Positions 43,224 to 52,828 of a stretch of DNA of 64,000 nucleotides are shown here, one piece after another (position 1 is the stretch's first letter; every line of letters begins with the position of its first letter). A program made the translations under genes and the position numbers. Source of the stretch: CAZDDB01 sp963843285 (lineage in GTDB: Bacteria > Acidobacteriota > HRBIN11 > JAKEFK01); the NCBI GenBank assembly GCA_963843285.1, contig CAWJJO010000006.1, forward strand, positions 62,001-126,000, given 5' to 3'. Under the pieces are notes generated by a model. The model was not told where the DNA came from, did not search any database, and saw only the letters and a list, made by a program, of their open reading frames with translations.

Positions 43224-43874
43224 GTGGTCGTCCGGGGGACTTCTAGTTTCTTGAGAATATTTCTAACTCTTGCTGTTTTGCTTGTCGCGGATCATTCTCT
43301 TTTTGCCGCAACATTTGTTTTCAAAACGGGAAAAAAGATCGAAGGGAAATTGTTGTACGAAGACCGCGAAACGATTCGTATCCTGGATCGCTCCGGAACG
43401 AATATGAGCATTCGGAAGAGTCTTCTGGATCAGGAAGCTACTGACGCCGTAAACGCGCGTGTTGTGCCGGTTGCAGTTCAAGTCCAATCGGAAGTTCGCT
43501 ACGCATCTCGCCCTGCCGCGAAGACTTATACCAATGCTTCCGTGATCAGGGTTCGATCAAATCACCCGGTAACAACCGGTAATCCGGAGCGACAGCTTCG
43601 GGAAACCCGCCGTGAATACGAGCGTCTCACGCAGGCATGCAGATCCGCAGGTGGCGGTCCTTCGCGCGGGGGCGTACTCCGAACTATGACTTACAAGGTT
43701 CACGGAAAACCTGTGCGCGTTACAGGCTACTGGGCGAATCCATCAGATATCGAAAACGCGAAACGCATTTGCAAACGCGCAATCCAGGCTGAGCAAGACT
43801 GGCTTTCGGCGAAACAGAATTGGCAAGATTCGCAGCGGGCCTCGATTGCCGGCTCTACCGCAACCGCGAAGTAA
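43224..43874 (+). CDS. Small exported protein, unknown function
   Basis: 216 aa from GTG 43224, chosen because it opens a signal peptide (SFLRIFLTLAVLLVADHSLF then AATF) and lies 6 nt after a -10-like box; an upstream TTG at 43179 would put the palindrome inside the gene. The mature part opens with VFKTGKKIEGKLLYEDRETI and IRILDRSGTNMSIRKSLLDQ, a strand pattern seen in small exported beta-domains. The C-terminal half is basic with coiled-coil character (RQLRETRREYERLTQACRSA). No family recognised. Confidence 0.7.
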   Translation: MVVRGTSSFLRIFLTLAVLLVADHSLFAATFVFKTGKKIEGKLLYEDRETIRILDRSGTNMSIRKSLLDQEATDAVNARVVPVAVQVQSEVRYASRPAAKTYTNASVIRVRSNHPVTTGNPERQLRETRREYERLTQACRSAGGGPSRGGVLRTMTYKVHGKPVRVTGYWANPSDIENAKRICKRAIQAEQDWLSAKQNWQDSQRASIAGSTATAK

Positions 43875-43907
43875 TCCGTCCCGAACTGACAAAACGCCTA
43901 CCAAACG

Positions 43908-43941
43908 CGACGACGCGATAGACACGACGACGCGATAGACG
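43908..43941. repeat. 17-bp direct tandem repeat, two copies
   Basis: cgacgacgcgatagaca (43908-43924) and cgacgacgcgatagacg (43925-43941) differ at one base. It lies just before a -10-like TAAAAT near 43960 and the FadL-like gene at 43999. May be a binding site or part of a dispersed repeat. Confidence 0.65.
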
Positions 43942-43998
43942 CAAAGGCGCGAAGATGCTAAAATTCACTGGAATCATTACTGAAAAACCGGAGGGATC

Positions 43999-45423
43999 AT
44001 GAAGAGTTTCAAGTATTTGACAGTTCTTTTTCTTTCACTTTTGTTTGTTTCCAGTTCGTTTGCTGTGACGGACGAGGAAATTTTCCGCGCATTCAGCTTG
44101 AACCTTTCTACGCCGGGAGCACGCGCAGTCGGAATGGGCGGGGCTTTCATCGGCCGAGCGGATGATGCGACTGCGGCTGAAACGAATCCGGCGGGATTGA
44201 CGGCCCTGGCGCGACCAGAAGTTTCACTGGAATACCGGCATTCCAACGCCCGGAACGTGACGACCAGCATTTTTAACGTTCCGATTCGAAACTTTGACTT
44301 GAATCCTCATCCTCCAGTCGAGCCCGGACTCGATCGAAGCATTGCGGATTTCCAGGCCCTCGATACATTGGATAGCACCGATTCCCTCGGTTTTGCCAGC
44401 TTTGTGTATCCCACCAGTCGTGTGACGTTTGCGTTTTCACGTCACGAGCTGATCAGAACGGACGCCACCCTATTTGGTGGACTCTCCGCAAGCCCATTTC
44501 ATTTTCTCGAACCGAACGATTTCATCGGCGATGCCGAGATTCGAGACGTCAATTACAACTTTACTGCTGCGACGAAGATCGGCGATGCGATTTCCATCGG
44601 CGCAAGCCTTAAGATTGCCGATTTCAGTATGGAATCTTCAATCGCAGCGCGCCAGCGCCAGGAACCTGACTTTGGGCAGCATTTCGTTTCAAGAATCGAT
44701 ACAAGTGAAACCAAAGTTGGATTTAATGCCGGTGTTCTGGTTCATCCTACAAGTCACGTCTCTGTCGGCGTTGTTTATAAATTTGAACCTCAGTTTATAC
44801 TCGGGACTGTTGTTGACAATCTAGATCAGAGCCCGCCATTCTCAGTCCAGAGAAACGTTTCGTTTGATGTCCCTGATAGTCTTGGGTTTGGTATTTCCGC
44901 ATCTCCAAATTCCAACTGGACGATCAATTTTGATGTCATCCGCGTGTTCTATTCACAGCTCGAAAATGTCGACACAGGCTTCTCGCTTTTCACACATCTA
45001 CTTCCCAATGACCAGCAGCAGATTCTTCTGCCAGGATCCGGAAATGCGGATGTAATCGATTTCAAGATTGATGATGGTCTGGACATTCATGCCGGAGCGG
45101 AATATCTCTGGACGCATGAGAGCTATGTGTTTGCGCTTCGCGGCGGATACTACAGCCAGAGCCGAAACAGATTCTTTCTGGCAAACGCGCCTAATATTGA
45201 TGTCGATGCATTCTTGCGACCCATTTTCGGTTCCGATGCGGGCGAACATTTCAATCACGTAACACTTGGAACCGGAATCACCTACGGCAACTTCCAGATC
45301 GATTTTGCTGCAGACATCAGCGATGAAGATCAAATTGATGCGAATCTCGGGCAGTTGACCTTGAAGAAGGAGGTATCCGAGCGCAGCGTAGACATCATCC
45401 TTTCCTCCGTTTTCAGATTCTAG
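43999..45423 (+). CDS. FadL/OmpP1-like outer-membrane beta-barrel
   Basis: 474 aa. Signal peptide MKSFKYLTVLFLSLLFVSSS, then ARAVGMGGAFIGRADDATAA and ETNPAGLTALARPEV, the FadL N-terminal signature (an N-terminal plug before the barrel). The rest has alternating strands and ends in aromatic Phe (VFRF) as expected of outer-membrane proteins. Family members pass hydrophobic compounds across the outer membrane; substrate not determinable. Ribosome-binding site ggaggg precedes ATG. The TPR gene at 45431 starts 8 bp after the stop. Confidence 0.88.
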   Translation: MKSFKYLTVLFLSLLFVSSSFAVTDEEIFRAFSLNLSTPGARAVGMGGAFIGRADDATAAETNPAGLTALARPEVSLEYRHSNARNVTTSIFNVPIRNFDLNPHPPVEPGLDRSIADFQALDTLDSTDSLGFASFVYPTSRVTFAFSRHELIRTDATLFGGLSASPFHFLEPNDFIGDAEIRDVNYNFTAATKIGDAISIGASLKIADFSMESSIAARQRQEPDFGQHFVSRIDTSETKVGFNAGVLVHPTSHVSVGVVYKFEPQFILGTVVDNLDQSPPFSVQRNVSFDVPDSLGFGISASPNSNWTINFDVIRVFYSQLENVDTGFSLFTHLLPNDQQQILLPGSGNADVIDFKIDDGLDIHAGAEYLWTHESYVFALRGGYYSQSRNRFFLANAPNIDVDAFLRPIFGSDAGEHFNHVTLGTGITYGNFQIDFAADISDEDQIDANLGQLTLKKEVSERSVDIILSSVFRF

Positions 45424-45430
45424 GATCGGG

Positions 45431-46588
45431 ATGAACGGAGCGCGGGGCAGCTTTATGGCAGCTCTGTCGCTCCTTGTTCTGGCAGGTCCTGCTTTCGGAC
45501 TTGAGTGGTATAAAGCTTACGATAAGGGTAAGAACGCAATTCGTGGAGGAGACTGTGCTCAGGGTCAAATGCTGATGCAGGACGCTTTGAGACAGAATTC
45601 CAAGACCGGATTGCTAGTCCCCACCTATGGTACGCGGCGCGAAGAATGACATTCCACAGTTTTATCTGGCCCAATGCGCATTCCAATCGGGCGATACGGC
45701 TAAGGCCGCCCAGTATTTGAGGGCGGCTGAGTCCAGCGGGGCGGCTTCTGCTTCATTTGCTGCGGAGTACGCGACCTTAAAAAGCAAAGTAGATGCCGCC
45801 GTGAGAGCTCAGAAACAAACACAACCTCCGCCGGTTACTGCCCCCGCAAAACAGGATCCGGTGGTTCCTCCCGTTGAAACAGCTCCGCCGCCAACAACCG
45901 TTACCGTTCCGCAGAAACAGCCGCCGGCCGAACTTCCGGTAGACAAAGAGGCGATCACACGACGGCTTTTGAAAGAGGCGACGAACGATCTGGAGTTGGG
46001 CCGGTTTGTTGAAGCGCGCAAGATCGTGGAAGGCGTCCTTCGGCGATCCCCGGATCGCTCCGATGCAGCCCTTCTCCTGGAGGAAATATCCAAACGGGAA
46101 AGGGCCGAGATTCAAGGCCGCGAGAAAAAAAGACAGATGAATGAACTCGAACAACTGGTTCGACGCGGGGACCTGGATTCCGCAGAAAGGACCGCGAACT
46201 CCATTCGATCAACTTTCGGAAGCGATCCCGAACTCGATTCAATTTTGCTGGAAATCGCACGGAAGAAGGAAGGTCAGCTGGATTCGCAACGACAGGCTGA
46301 GCTGCGTAAGACCGTGGAAAAGCAGGTTCTTTCTGCATATTATCGAGGTGACTACAGCGGAGCGATTGAACTGGCGGCTCAATGGCTGCAGCGAAACAGT
46401 GGAACCTGGCGCCTTCATTTCTTTGTTGGTTGTTCCTACGCATCACTGGCTATGATGGAAGAAACAGATCGAAGTTCGAGGCTCAGTCTTGCGCGGGATT
46501 CGTTTCGAAGGCCCGGTCCATTTCAAAGGAGATTGCTGTTCCGCCCTACATTTCGCCCAAGATCCTGGAGATTTATAGGACTTCCTGA
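45431..46588 (+). pseudogene. Exported TPR-type protein, two single-base frameshifts
   Basis: Starts at ATG 45431; a signal-like hydrophobic segment (SFMAALSLLVLAGPAFGLEW) follows, then TPR-like repeats. Reading frame 1 stops at about 45649 (TYGTRREE then stop); removing one T at about 45647 restores EEDIPQFYLAQCAFQSGDTA. Frame 2 runs to about 46505; adding one A in cgaagg restores RKARSISKEIAVPPYISPKI and then EIYRTS with a stop at 46586-46588, 12 bp before the next ATG. A Pro/Gln-rich linker separates two repeat blocks. The sequence is otherwise unbroken, with no decay inside the frames, so assembly error is a serious possibility. Function: probably a scaffold for the kinase encoded directly downstream. 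Confidence 0.75.
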
Positions 46589-46600
46589 GGTGAACCTGTC

Positions 46601-49312
46601 ATGTACTGTCCAAGCTGCGGGAATCCTCTAAAAGCGGACTCAATGTACTGTTCGACTTGCGGCGTTTCGGCTCCGGTGACACGAATGGAGACCATCACGC
46701 CGGTAGATCCGCGGATTGCCGCGATTGAAAAGGCCTTGGGTTTCAAGTACAAGGTCTTGCGCAAGATCGGCTCCGGCGGATTTGCCGATGTTTATCTGGG
46801 GGAGCACGCACAGCTTGGCAGGGAAGTCGCGATCAAGATTCTGACACGCTCCCATTCAGCGGAAGACGAGATGGTGGAACGTTTCCGTAGGGAATCAAAG
46901 GCCGCCGCCAAGTTATCTCACCCGAACATCATCGACATTTATGATGTCGGCGAAAGCGGCGAGATTTATTACTTCGTCATGAAGTATATTGCCGGTGAGA
47001 CGCTTCAGAAGAAATTACAGCGCGAAAAGAAAATCCCCCCGGCGGACGCAATCTACATTGTCCAGCAGGTTGCGGATGCGCTTTCCTATGCGCATGAACA
47101 CAATGTCATCCACAGGGATATCAAGCCGGCGAATATTATGCTGGATGAATATGGCAAACCGGTGCTCATGGATTTCGGGATTGCGCGTGTCCAATTCGGC
47201 GGCCAACTGACAAGAACCGGTACGGTGATGGGAACACCTCATTATCTTTCCCCCGAACAACCGCTTGGAAAGGCTGTAGACGGGAGAAGTGATCTCTACA
47301 GTCTCGGAATTGTATTTTACGAAATGCTTGCCGGACGTGTGCCGTTTCACGATGATTCCGCGATTGCTTTGATTTACAAGCATATTAACGAAGCGGCTCC
47401 TCCGCTTCAGGAAGTGGTGCCCGAACTGCCGCAAGAACTTTGCACGATTGTTCATACGATGATCGAAAAACTCCCGGAGAACCGGTTCCAGTCAGCATCT
47501 GAGGTGATTGAGGTGCTGGATACACTCGCAGGAATTTATTCGATCCGCGCAACGCCTTCCAGCCGCCGCAGCACTCCGGGCATCAGGAAGAGTACAGAGA
47601 AGCTGGTTTTGCTGGCAGATGAGCATATGCAGCAGAACAAACTGGACAAGGCCCTGGAGATTTACGCAGGAATCTTGCGAAATCATCCGGATAATATCCA
47701 GGTCAAGCAAAAAATGGAAGACGGGCTGCAGAAACTCCGTGAGTCGGCATCCAAATTGATCAGCCAGGCTGAGTTTACGGAAGCCAGATCCATGATAGGA
47801 CGAATCGAACGATTAGCTTCAACCGATACGCGACTGATTCTGCTGAAATCCGATCTGGAAACCGAAGAACAGAAACAAAAAAAGCAATCCGAGGTGAAGA
47901 CGAATTATGATGCAGCGGTGCTGGCGCTCAAGCACGATAACGCGACGGGCGCCATGGACCTCTTAACCAAGGCTCTTACGGTCGACCCTACAAACATAGA
48001 AGCCAACGAATTGCTGCGGGAAGCTCGGTCGGCGTACGAAACAAATCGCAGAAAGGCCGAGCTTGCGAATCTCGTGGCCGAAGCGGATTACCACCTTCAG
48101 CACGGTTCATTTGATGTTGCAATCACAGCTGTCAAGAAAGCGCTGGAAATTGAGCAGAGTCCTGAAGTCCTGCTGCTGCAGGAGAAGATCCAATCTGCTA
48201 TCAAAGAAAAAACAAATCGCGAAGCAGAACAGGAACGAATTTCTGCTGAAGTGGATCAATTGTGCGAGAAACTGAATTTTACCGGCGCACAGTCTTTGCT
48301 GGAAAGTGTTCGCGACCGTCATCCGGAACTCGTAAAATCCAGTCTTGGAATTGTTCAGCGGAACCGGCTTCTTTACCAGATTTTTGCGAGAGGGGAAGAG
48401 CTATTCAAACAGAAGAAGTTCGAAGAAGCCCGGGCGTCTTACCAGGAATTTCTACGTCAACCGAAACCATACGATTTCCAGGTTTTCCATTCACTCCGTA
48501 AACGCGCCGAAGAAACATTGAAAACGATTCGAATGCGAATTGATGAAACTGAGAATGAGCAACGGATCAAGAAGTCGGACGTGTTTCTTCGGATGGGTCA
48601 ATTCGATCTTGCCCGCGAGGAATGCGAAGCAATTTTGGAAAAAGACAAAACGCATGCAGGGGCAGCGGCAAAGTTGACAGACATTGAAGAAAAAGAAACG
48701 GCGTTGAAAGTGAAGAGTCAGGGTCCGGATACGGGAGAAGTACTGAAGGAAGTTGCCGCCCTCCAGACGGTACAGGTTCTTCGTCCGACTTCGCCAACGT
48801 CTCGTACGATCCAACCGCCACCTCCTGTCGTGATTCCCCCGGTCCCGGCGCCGAAGTCGCAGCCTGTACCGGCGCCCAAAGTCAGACAGAGCCTTCCCAT
48901 CGGTCTGCTGGTTGGAGTTGGATCTGTTGCTATTCTTGCTGTTCTCATTTTTGCATTCTTATTATGGAATCCGGGACCGGAGCTGAAAACCACGTCTCCC
49001 ATCAATCCTAATGCAGGAACTGTGACGTCAAAGGAGGAGCCTAAACCTGTGGTTCTCCAGCCGTTGGCTGTTTCCATCAATGTAACTCCGTGGGCTAATT
49101 TTGAAATTCGAGGAAACGCATTGACGATCCCAATCAAGGAAACAACTCCGGCTGTTGTCAAACTTCCACCGGGGAAGTACACGATCGTGTTCCGGAACCA
49201 GGATTTTCCGTCTTTTAACGAGACGATTGTGGTCGATCAGTTCAACACCAGCTTCCGGTTCCAATTCAAGCAACTCGATCCTGAAAATCTTGCCAATTCG
49301 TTGGTGCAATAG
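46601..49312 (+). CDS. Large Ser/Thr protein kinase with zinc ribbon, TPR-like repeats, TM helix and PEGA-type C-terminus
   Basis: 903 aa. Zinc ribbon at 3-20 (MYCPSCGNPL and YCSTCG: Cys3, 6, 17, 20). Kinase domain about 50-310: glycine loop GSGGFADVYLG, Lys79, HRDIKPAN, DFGIAR and GTPHYLSPEQ, all catalytic residues present. Residues about 335-720 hold helical TPR-like repeats. One transmembrane helix at about 766-787 (GLLVGVGSVAILAVLIFAFL), then a short periplasmic PEGA-like beta domain (VVKLPPGKYTIVFRNQDFPS). The kinase and repeats are cytoplasmic, the PEGA part external. It is not of the short coiled-coil kinase design of the other four. Its zinc ribbon matches that of the RDD protein at 30463. 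Confidence 0.92.
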   Translation: MYCPSCGNPLKADSMYCSTCGVSAPVTRMETITPVDPRIAAIEKALGFKYKVLRKIGSGGFADVYLGEHAQLGREVAIKILTRSHSAEDEMVERFRRESKAAAKLSHPNIIDIYDVGESGEIYYFVMKYIAGETLQKKLQREKKIPPADAIYIVQQVADALSYAHEHNVIHRDIKPANIMLDEYGKPVLMDFGIARVQFGGQLTRTGTVMGTPHYLSPEQPLGKAVDGRSDLYSLGIVFYEMLAGRVPFHDDSAIALIYKHINEAAPPLQEVVPELPQELCTIVHTMIEKLPENRFQSASEVIEVLDTLAGIYSIRATPSSRRSTPGIRKSTEKLVLLADEHMQQNKLDKALEIYAGILRNHPDNIQVKQKMEDGLQKLRESASKLISQAEFTEARSMIGRIERLASTDTRLILLKSDLETEEQKQKKQSEVKTNYDAAVLALKHDNATGAMDLLTKALTVDPTNIEANELLREARSAYETNRRKAELANLVAEADYHLQHGSFDVAITAVKKALEIEQSPEVLLLQEKIQSAIKEKTNREAEQERISAEVDQLCEKLNFTGAQSLLESVRDRHPELVKSSLGIVQRNRLLYQIFARGEELFKQKKFEEARASYQEFLRQPKPYDFQVFHSLRKRAEETLKTIRMRIDETENEQRIKKSDVFLRMGQFDLAREECEAILEKDKTHAGAAAKLTDIEEKETALKVKSQGPDTGEVLKEVAALQTVQVLRPTSPTSRTIQPPPPVVIPPVPAPKSQPVPAPKVRQSLPIGLLVGVGSVAILAVLIFAFLLWNPGPELKTTSPINPNAGTVTSKEEPKPVVLQPLAVSINVTPWANFEIRGNALTIPIKETTPAVVKLPPGKYTIVFRNQDFPSFNETIVVDQFNTSFRFQFKQLDPENLANSLVQ

Positions 49313-49315
49313 GGG

Positions 49316-49382
49316 CAGGCAAGATGCCTGCGGACCATAATGCAGGTTGGAAGCCTGCGCTCCATAGCGGACTGGAAGTCCG
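49316..49382. repeat. Three consecutive REP-type mini-hairpins
   Basis: caggca aga tgcctg (49316-49330), gcaggtt ggaa gcctgc (49342-49358) and cggact gga agtccg (49368-49382). Separated by cggaccataat and gctccatag, the latter also found at 15663. Located between the kinase gene and pckG, overlapping the start of its promoter region. Confidence 0.7.
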
Positions 49383-49427
49383 TTGACCGTTGTTCTACAC
49401 TAATAGAGTAAGCGGAAGGAGTCACAC

Positions 49428-51269
49428 ATGGAGTTTCCATCCAACGTAAAGAGCAACAAATTGCGCGAATGGGTCCGGGACATGGCCGGCCTGTGCAAGC
49501 CGGAGAAGATTCATTGGTGCGACGGTTCCCAGGAAGAATACGATCGTTTGTGCGAGCTAATGGTGGAATCGGGCACGTTCCGAAAATTGAATCAGGAGAA
49601 GCGGCCGAACAGCTATATTGCTTTTTCCGACCCGAGCGATGTTGCCCGCGTAGAAGACCGCACATTTATTTGCAGCCGCCGGAAAGTGGATGCAGGTCCT
49701 ACGAATAACTGGGTGGAACCAAAGGAAATGAAGGCGACGCTTCGCAAGCTCTTTGATGGATCAATGCGCGGCCGGACCATGTACGTGGTTCCCTTTAGCA
49801 TGGGGCCTCTTGGATCGCACATTGCCCAGATCGGTGTTCAGTTATCTGATTCGCCCTATGTTGCGGCAAATATGCGCATCATGACTCGTATGGGAAAGGC
49901 AGTTCTGGATGTTCTTGGCGACGGCGATTTCGTGCCGTGTCTCCATTCGGTAGGTATGCCTCTGGATGCCGGACAAATCGATGTCCCCTGGCCCTGCAAC
50001 AAAGAACAAAAATACATCGTGCATTTCCCGGAAGAAAGATCGATCTGGTCTTATGGTAGCGGCTATGGTGGAAATGCTCTTCTCGGGAAAAAATGTTTTG
50101 CGCTGCGCATTGCTTCCTCGATGGCGCGTGACGAAGGCTGGCTTGCCGAACACATGTTGATTCTCGGTGTGGAATCTCCACAAGGAGAAAAGACTTATGT
50201 TGCCGCTGCTTTTCCCAGTGCTTGCGGCAAGACAAACTTTGCAATGCTAATTCCGCCCAAGGTGTTCCAGGGATGGAAAATTACCACGGTGGGAGATGAT
50301 ATTGCATGGATCAAGAAAGGAGCGGACGGGAGGTTGTACGCGATTAATCCGGAGGCTGGCTATTTTGGCGTTGCTCCCGGCACATCCAATCAATCCAATC
50401 CGAATGCGATGGCAACCTTGAGCCGCAACAGCATTTTTACAAACGTTGCATTGACGCCTGACGGCGACGTCTGGTGGGAAGGGATGACGAAATCACCTCC
50501 ATCGCGGTTGACGGACTGGCAGGGAAAACCCTGGACTCCGGAATCAGGCGCCAAGGCCGCACATCCGAACGCGCGATTTACTTCCCCTGCAAGGCAATGT
50601 CCGTCCGTAGATCCCGATTGGGAAAACCCTCAGGGTGTTCCCATCAGCGCATTTATCTTTGGCGGACGTCGCAGCACTACAATTCCACTGGTATATCAGG
50701 CGTTCAATTGGAACTACGGAGTCTATCTCGCGGCAACCATGGGCTCGGAAACCACCGCCGCTGCCGCAGGAAAAATCGGAGAAGTGCGCAGAGATCCAAT
50801 GGCGATGCTGCCATTTTGTGGTTACCACATGGCGGATTATTTCAATCACTGGCTGCAGATGGGCAGGAAGGTTTCGAATCCGCCGCGCATCTTCCTGGTC
50901 AATTGGTTCCGTGTCGATCAAGAAGGGAAGTTCCTTTGGCCGGGCTTTGGTGAAAACATGCGCGTTCTGAAGTGGATTGTGGATCGCGTTCATGGCAGCG
51001 GTTATGCCATTGAGAGCCCGTTGGGGTGGATGCCGCGTTACGAAGATCTGGATTGGACCGGTCTCGATTTTTCGCCCGAAAAATTCTACGAGCTGATGAA
51101 AGTAGATCGAGAGGCGTGGAAAAAGGAAGTCTCCTCACATGAAGCGCTATTCTCCAGGTTGTACGACAAGCTTCCAAAGGAATTTCTGTTCATGCGTGAG
51201 TTGATTCTATCCAGCTTGTGGCGATCTCCTGAACAATGGGGTCTTGGTCAAGACGAATACATCGGGTGA
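49428..51269 (+). CDS. pckG: GTP-dependent phosphoenolpyruvate carboxykinase
   Basis: 613 aa, the normal length of GTP-type PEPCK. P-loop AAFPSACGKTNFAML about 259-273 with the reactive Cys266 in SACGKT, PEP/oxaloacetate-binding residues in RSIWSYGSGYGGNALLGKKC, and the guanine-binding NWFRVD segment near 490. Converts oxaloacetate and GTP to PEP, CO2 and GDP, the entry to gluconeogenesis. Ribosome-binding site ggaagga lies 7 nt before ATG. Nothing in the neighbours links to it, so it looks monocistronic. A possible promoter has TTGACC 45 bp upstream. Confidence 0.97.
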   Translation: MEFPSNVKSNKLREWVRDMAGLCKPEKIHWCDGSQEEYDRLCELMVESGTFRKLNQEKRPNSYIAFSDPSDVARVEDRTFICSRRKVDAGPTNNWVEPKEMKATLRKLFDGSMRGRTMYVVPFSMGPLGSHIAQIGVQLSDSPYVAANMRIMTRMGKAVLDVLGDGDFVPCLHSVGMPLDAGQIDVPWPCNKEQKYIVHFPEERSIWSYGSGYGGNALLGKKCFALRIASSMARDEGWLAEHMLILGVESPQGEKTYVAAAFPSACGKTNFAMLIPPKVFQGWKITTVGDDIAWIKKGADGRLYAINPEAGYFGVAPGTSNQSNPNAMATLSRNSIFTNVALTPDGDVWWEGMTKSPPSRLTDWQGKPWTPESGAKAAHPNARFTSPARQCPSVDPDWENPQGVPISAFIFGGRRSTTIPLVYQAFNWNYGVYLAATMGSETTAAAAGKIGEVRRDPMAMLPFCGYHMADYFNHWLQMGRKVSNPPRIFLVNWFRVDQEGKFLWPGFGENMRVLKWIVDRVHGSGYAIESPLGWMPRYEDLDWTGLDFSPEKFYELMKVDREAWKKEVSSHEALFSRLYDKLPKEFLFMRELILSSLWRSPEQWGLGQDEYIG

Positions 51270-51311
51270 ACCACAGAGACACGGAGGCACGGAGAATAGG
51301 AATAACGGTCT

Positions 51312-52712
51312 TTAATTCGATCTTGAATATAGGTTGATCACCATCTCCAGCGCGCGGCGGCAGACGGCGCAAAACGGCACATCATCGCGTGTAAACATGA
51401 TGCAGTCGGCCTGCGGACGATAGTACTCTTTTGCTTCGTAGTTCGCGCCTTCGAATGCACCTACCTTGCCCGCGTATTTTTCTGAGCCGAACGCGCTCAT
51501 CTCATGCACTTTCTCTTCCTGAAACAGAGCATCCATTTCCGATTCCGGTTTTCTTTCCGCGCGGATCTGGCGCCTTCTCTTTTGAATATCGCGCGAATAA
51601 CTTTCGAAGGCTTCCTTATTCCATGGAGTAGGGATCGGAGTGCCGGATTCTACGAGATCCTTCCATTTCACCTTGGCGGGATCCAGCAAAGCTGTTGCAT
51701 TCGGTTCCCAGGGTTCCAATCGATTTGCTGCTGGTGTATACGCCACATCCGAGGTGTAATATTCGTCCGCCAGCCCGGCAAAATGATGACCAAATTCATG
51801 AACAAACAGGTAGGGCGCCCAGACGCTGTCTGCAGCGACTGTGGAATATAAATTGAAGATTCCGCCGCCACCGTATGTCTGACTATTTACCAGGATCTCG
51901 ACAAACTCGTAGGGCGCGAGTGAAGCGATCTCGCGGAAGGCCTTGTTCTCAAAACTCAAGATGTACCGTTCCGAGCCAAATGCGTCATACGTGGAGCCTA
52001 CCGGATTCTTGCGGTAGATCCCGGTAGACGGGCGCGAGATTCCGGATTCATTTGCCGGCGGGCAAATCGCCCATACATTAAAGTCGCCCCTTCGTTCTTT
52101 GAACGGAGACGTGGCGAACAGGATATCCACAAGTTTTCTGGCATCTTTTTCAAACTTCGCCAGCTCCGCGGAGGTGTATCCATCGCCAAGAATCAGAAAA
52201 TCTACTTTTGTAGACGGATCTCCATTCTTCTGGAGCGCCATCACAGGAAAGGAGAACTGCGGTTTGGATCGTTCGGTGAATATGTCGTTCGGATCAAACA
52301 GAACAGACCAGATCTCGCGAAATGCATTTCTGCCATCCCGCTTTTTCAGTACGATTTGAGCGGGGGATCCGGGAGCAGGAAATCGAAGGGACTCATGAAA
52401 CGTGCGATTGATCTGTTTTGCCTCGTCTGTTGTCTCCCATTCTCCGTAAACAGACGCAAAGCCGCGCGAGTACACGATGTGATTTGTCTTGCGGTCGATC
52501 ACTTCAAAGTAGTATTTCCCGAGGTTGGTATCATCGATCGGTTTTTGGGGATTGCCGGACCAGGGAAGGGGCTCTATGACAAAACGATCCAGGCTGAACA
52601 GCTCCTGGGATGCACTGCCGCTATGGTAGTAATCCAGGCGCGTTGTTGCAGGCGCTGCAAACGCCGTAGTTGCGGTAAGAAGAACAGACAGAAATAGTAC
52701 GGTTCTTAGCAT
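51312..52712 (-). CDS. Exported M64-type zinc peptidase
   Basis: 466 aa from ATG 52712; a longer frame start at 52784 would begin inside the REP-type palindrome and add no family sequence. Signal peptide MLRTVLFLSVLLTATTAFAA. The zinc-binding motif HEFGHHFAGLADEY (HExxH with a downstream Asp/Glu) matches M64 metallopeptidases, first known from IgA peptidase. Other features include FLILGDGYTSAEL and a C-terminal CIMFTRDDVPFCAVCRRALE. It probably acts on extracellular proteins. Minus strand, convergent with pckG. Confidence 0.9.
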   Translation of the reverse strand: MLRTVLFLSVLLTATTAFAAPATTRLDYYHSGSASQELFSLDRFVIEPLPWSGNPQKPIDDTNLGKYYFEVIDRKTNHIVYSRGFASVYGEWETTDEAKQINRTFHESLRFPAPGSPAQIVLKKRDGRNAFREIWSVLFDPNDIFTERSKPQFSFPVMALQKNGDPSTKVDFLILGDGYTSAELAKFEKDARKLVDILFATSPFKERRGDFNVWAICPPANESGISRPSTGIYRKNPVGSTYDAFGSERYILSFENKAFREIASLAPYEFVEILVNSQTYGGGGIFNLYSTVAADSVWAPYLFVHEFGHHFAGLADEYYTSDVAYTPAANRLEPWEPNATALLDPAKVKWKDLVESGTPIPTPWNKEAFESYSRDIQKRRRQIRAERKPESEMDALFQEEKVHEMSAFGSEKYAGKVGAFEGANYEAKEYYRPQADCIMFTRDDVPFCAVCRRALEMVINLYSRSN

Positions 52713-52749
52713 GAACCGAATTGTATCACTGATTGTTGGTTGGAGCCGA

Positions 52750-52809
52750 CGGGCGTCCCTGCCCGCCAGTACGAGACCAAACACATACTGCGGGCACGGA
52801 GGCCCGCAG
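52750..52809. repeat. REP-type palindrome pair (gcgggc family)
   Basis: Arm A cgggc gtccct gcccg (52750-52765) and arm B ctgcgggc acggag gcccgcag (52788-52809), with the same loops as at 22021-22082. It lies between the M64 gene start and the end of the RND operon. Confidence 0.8.
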
Positions 52810-52828
52810 TCTCCAGATCGTTTCTATC

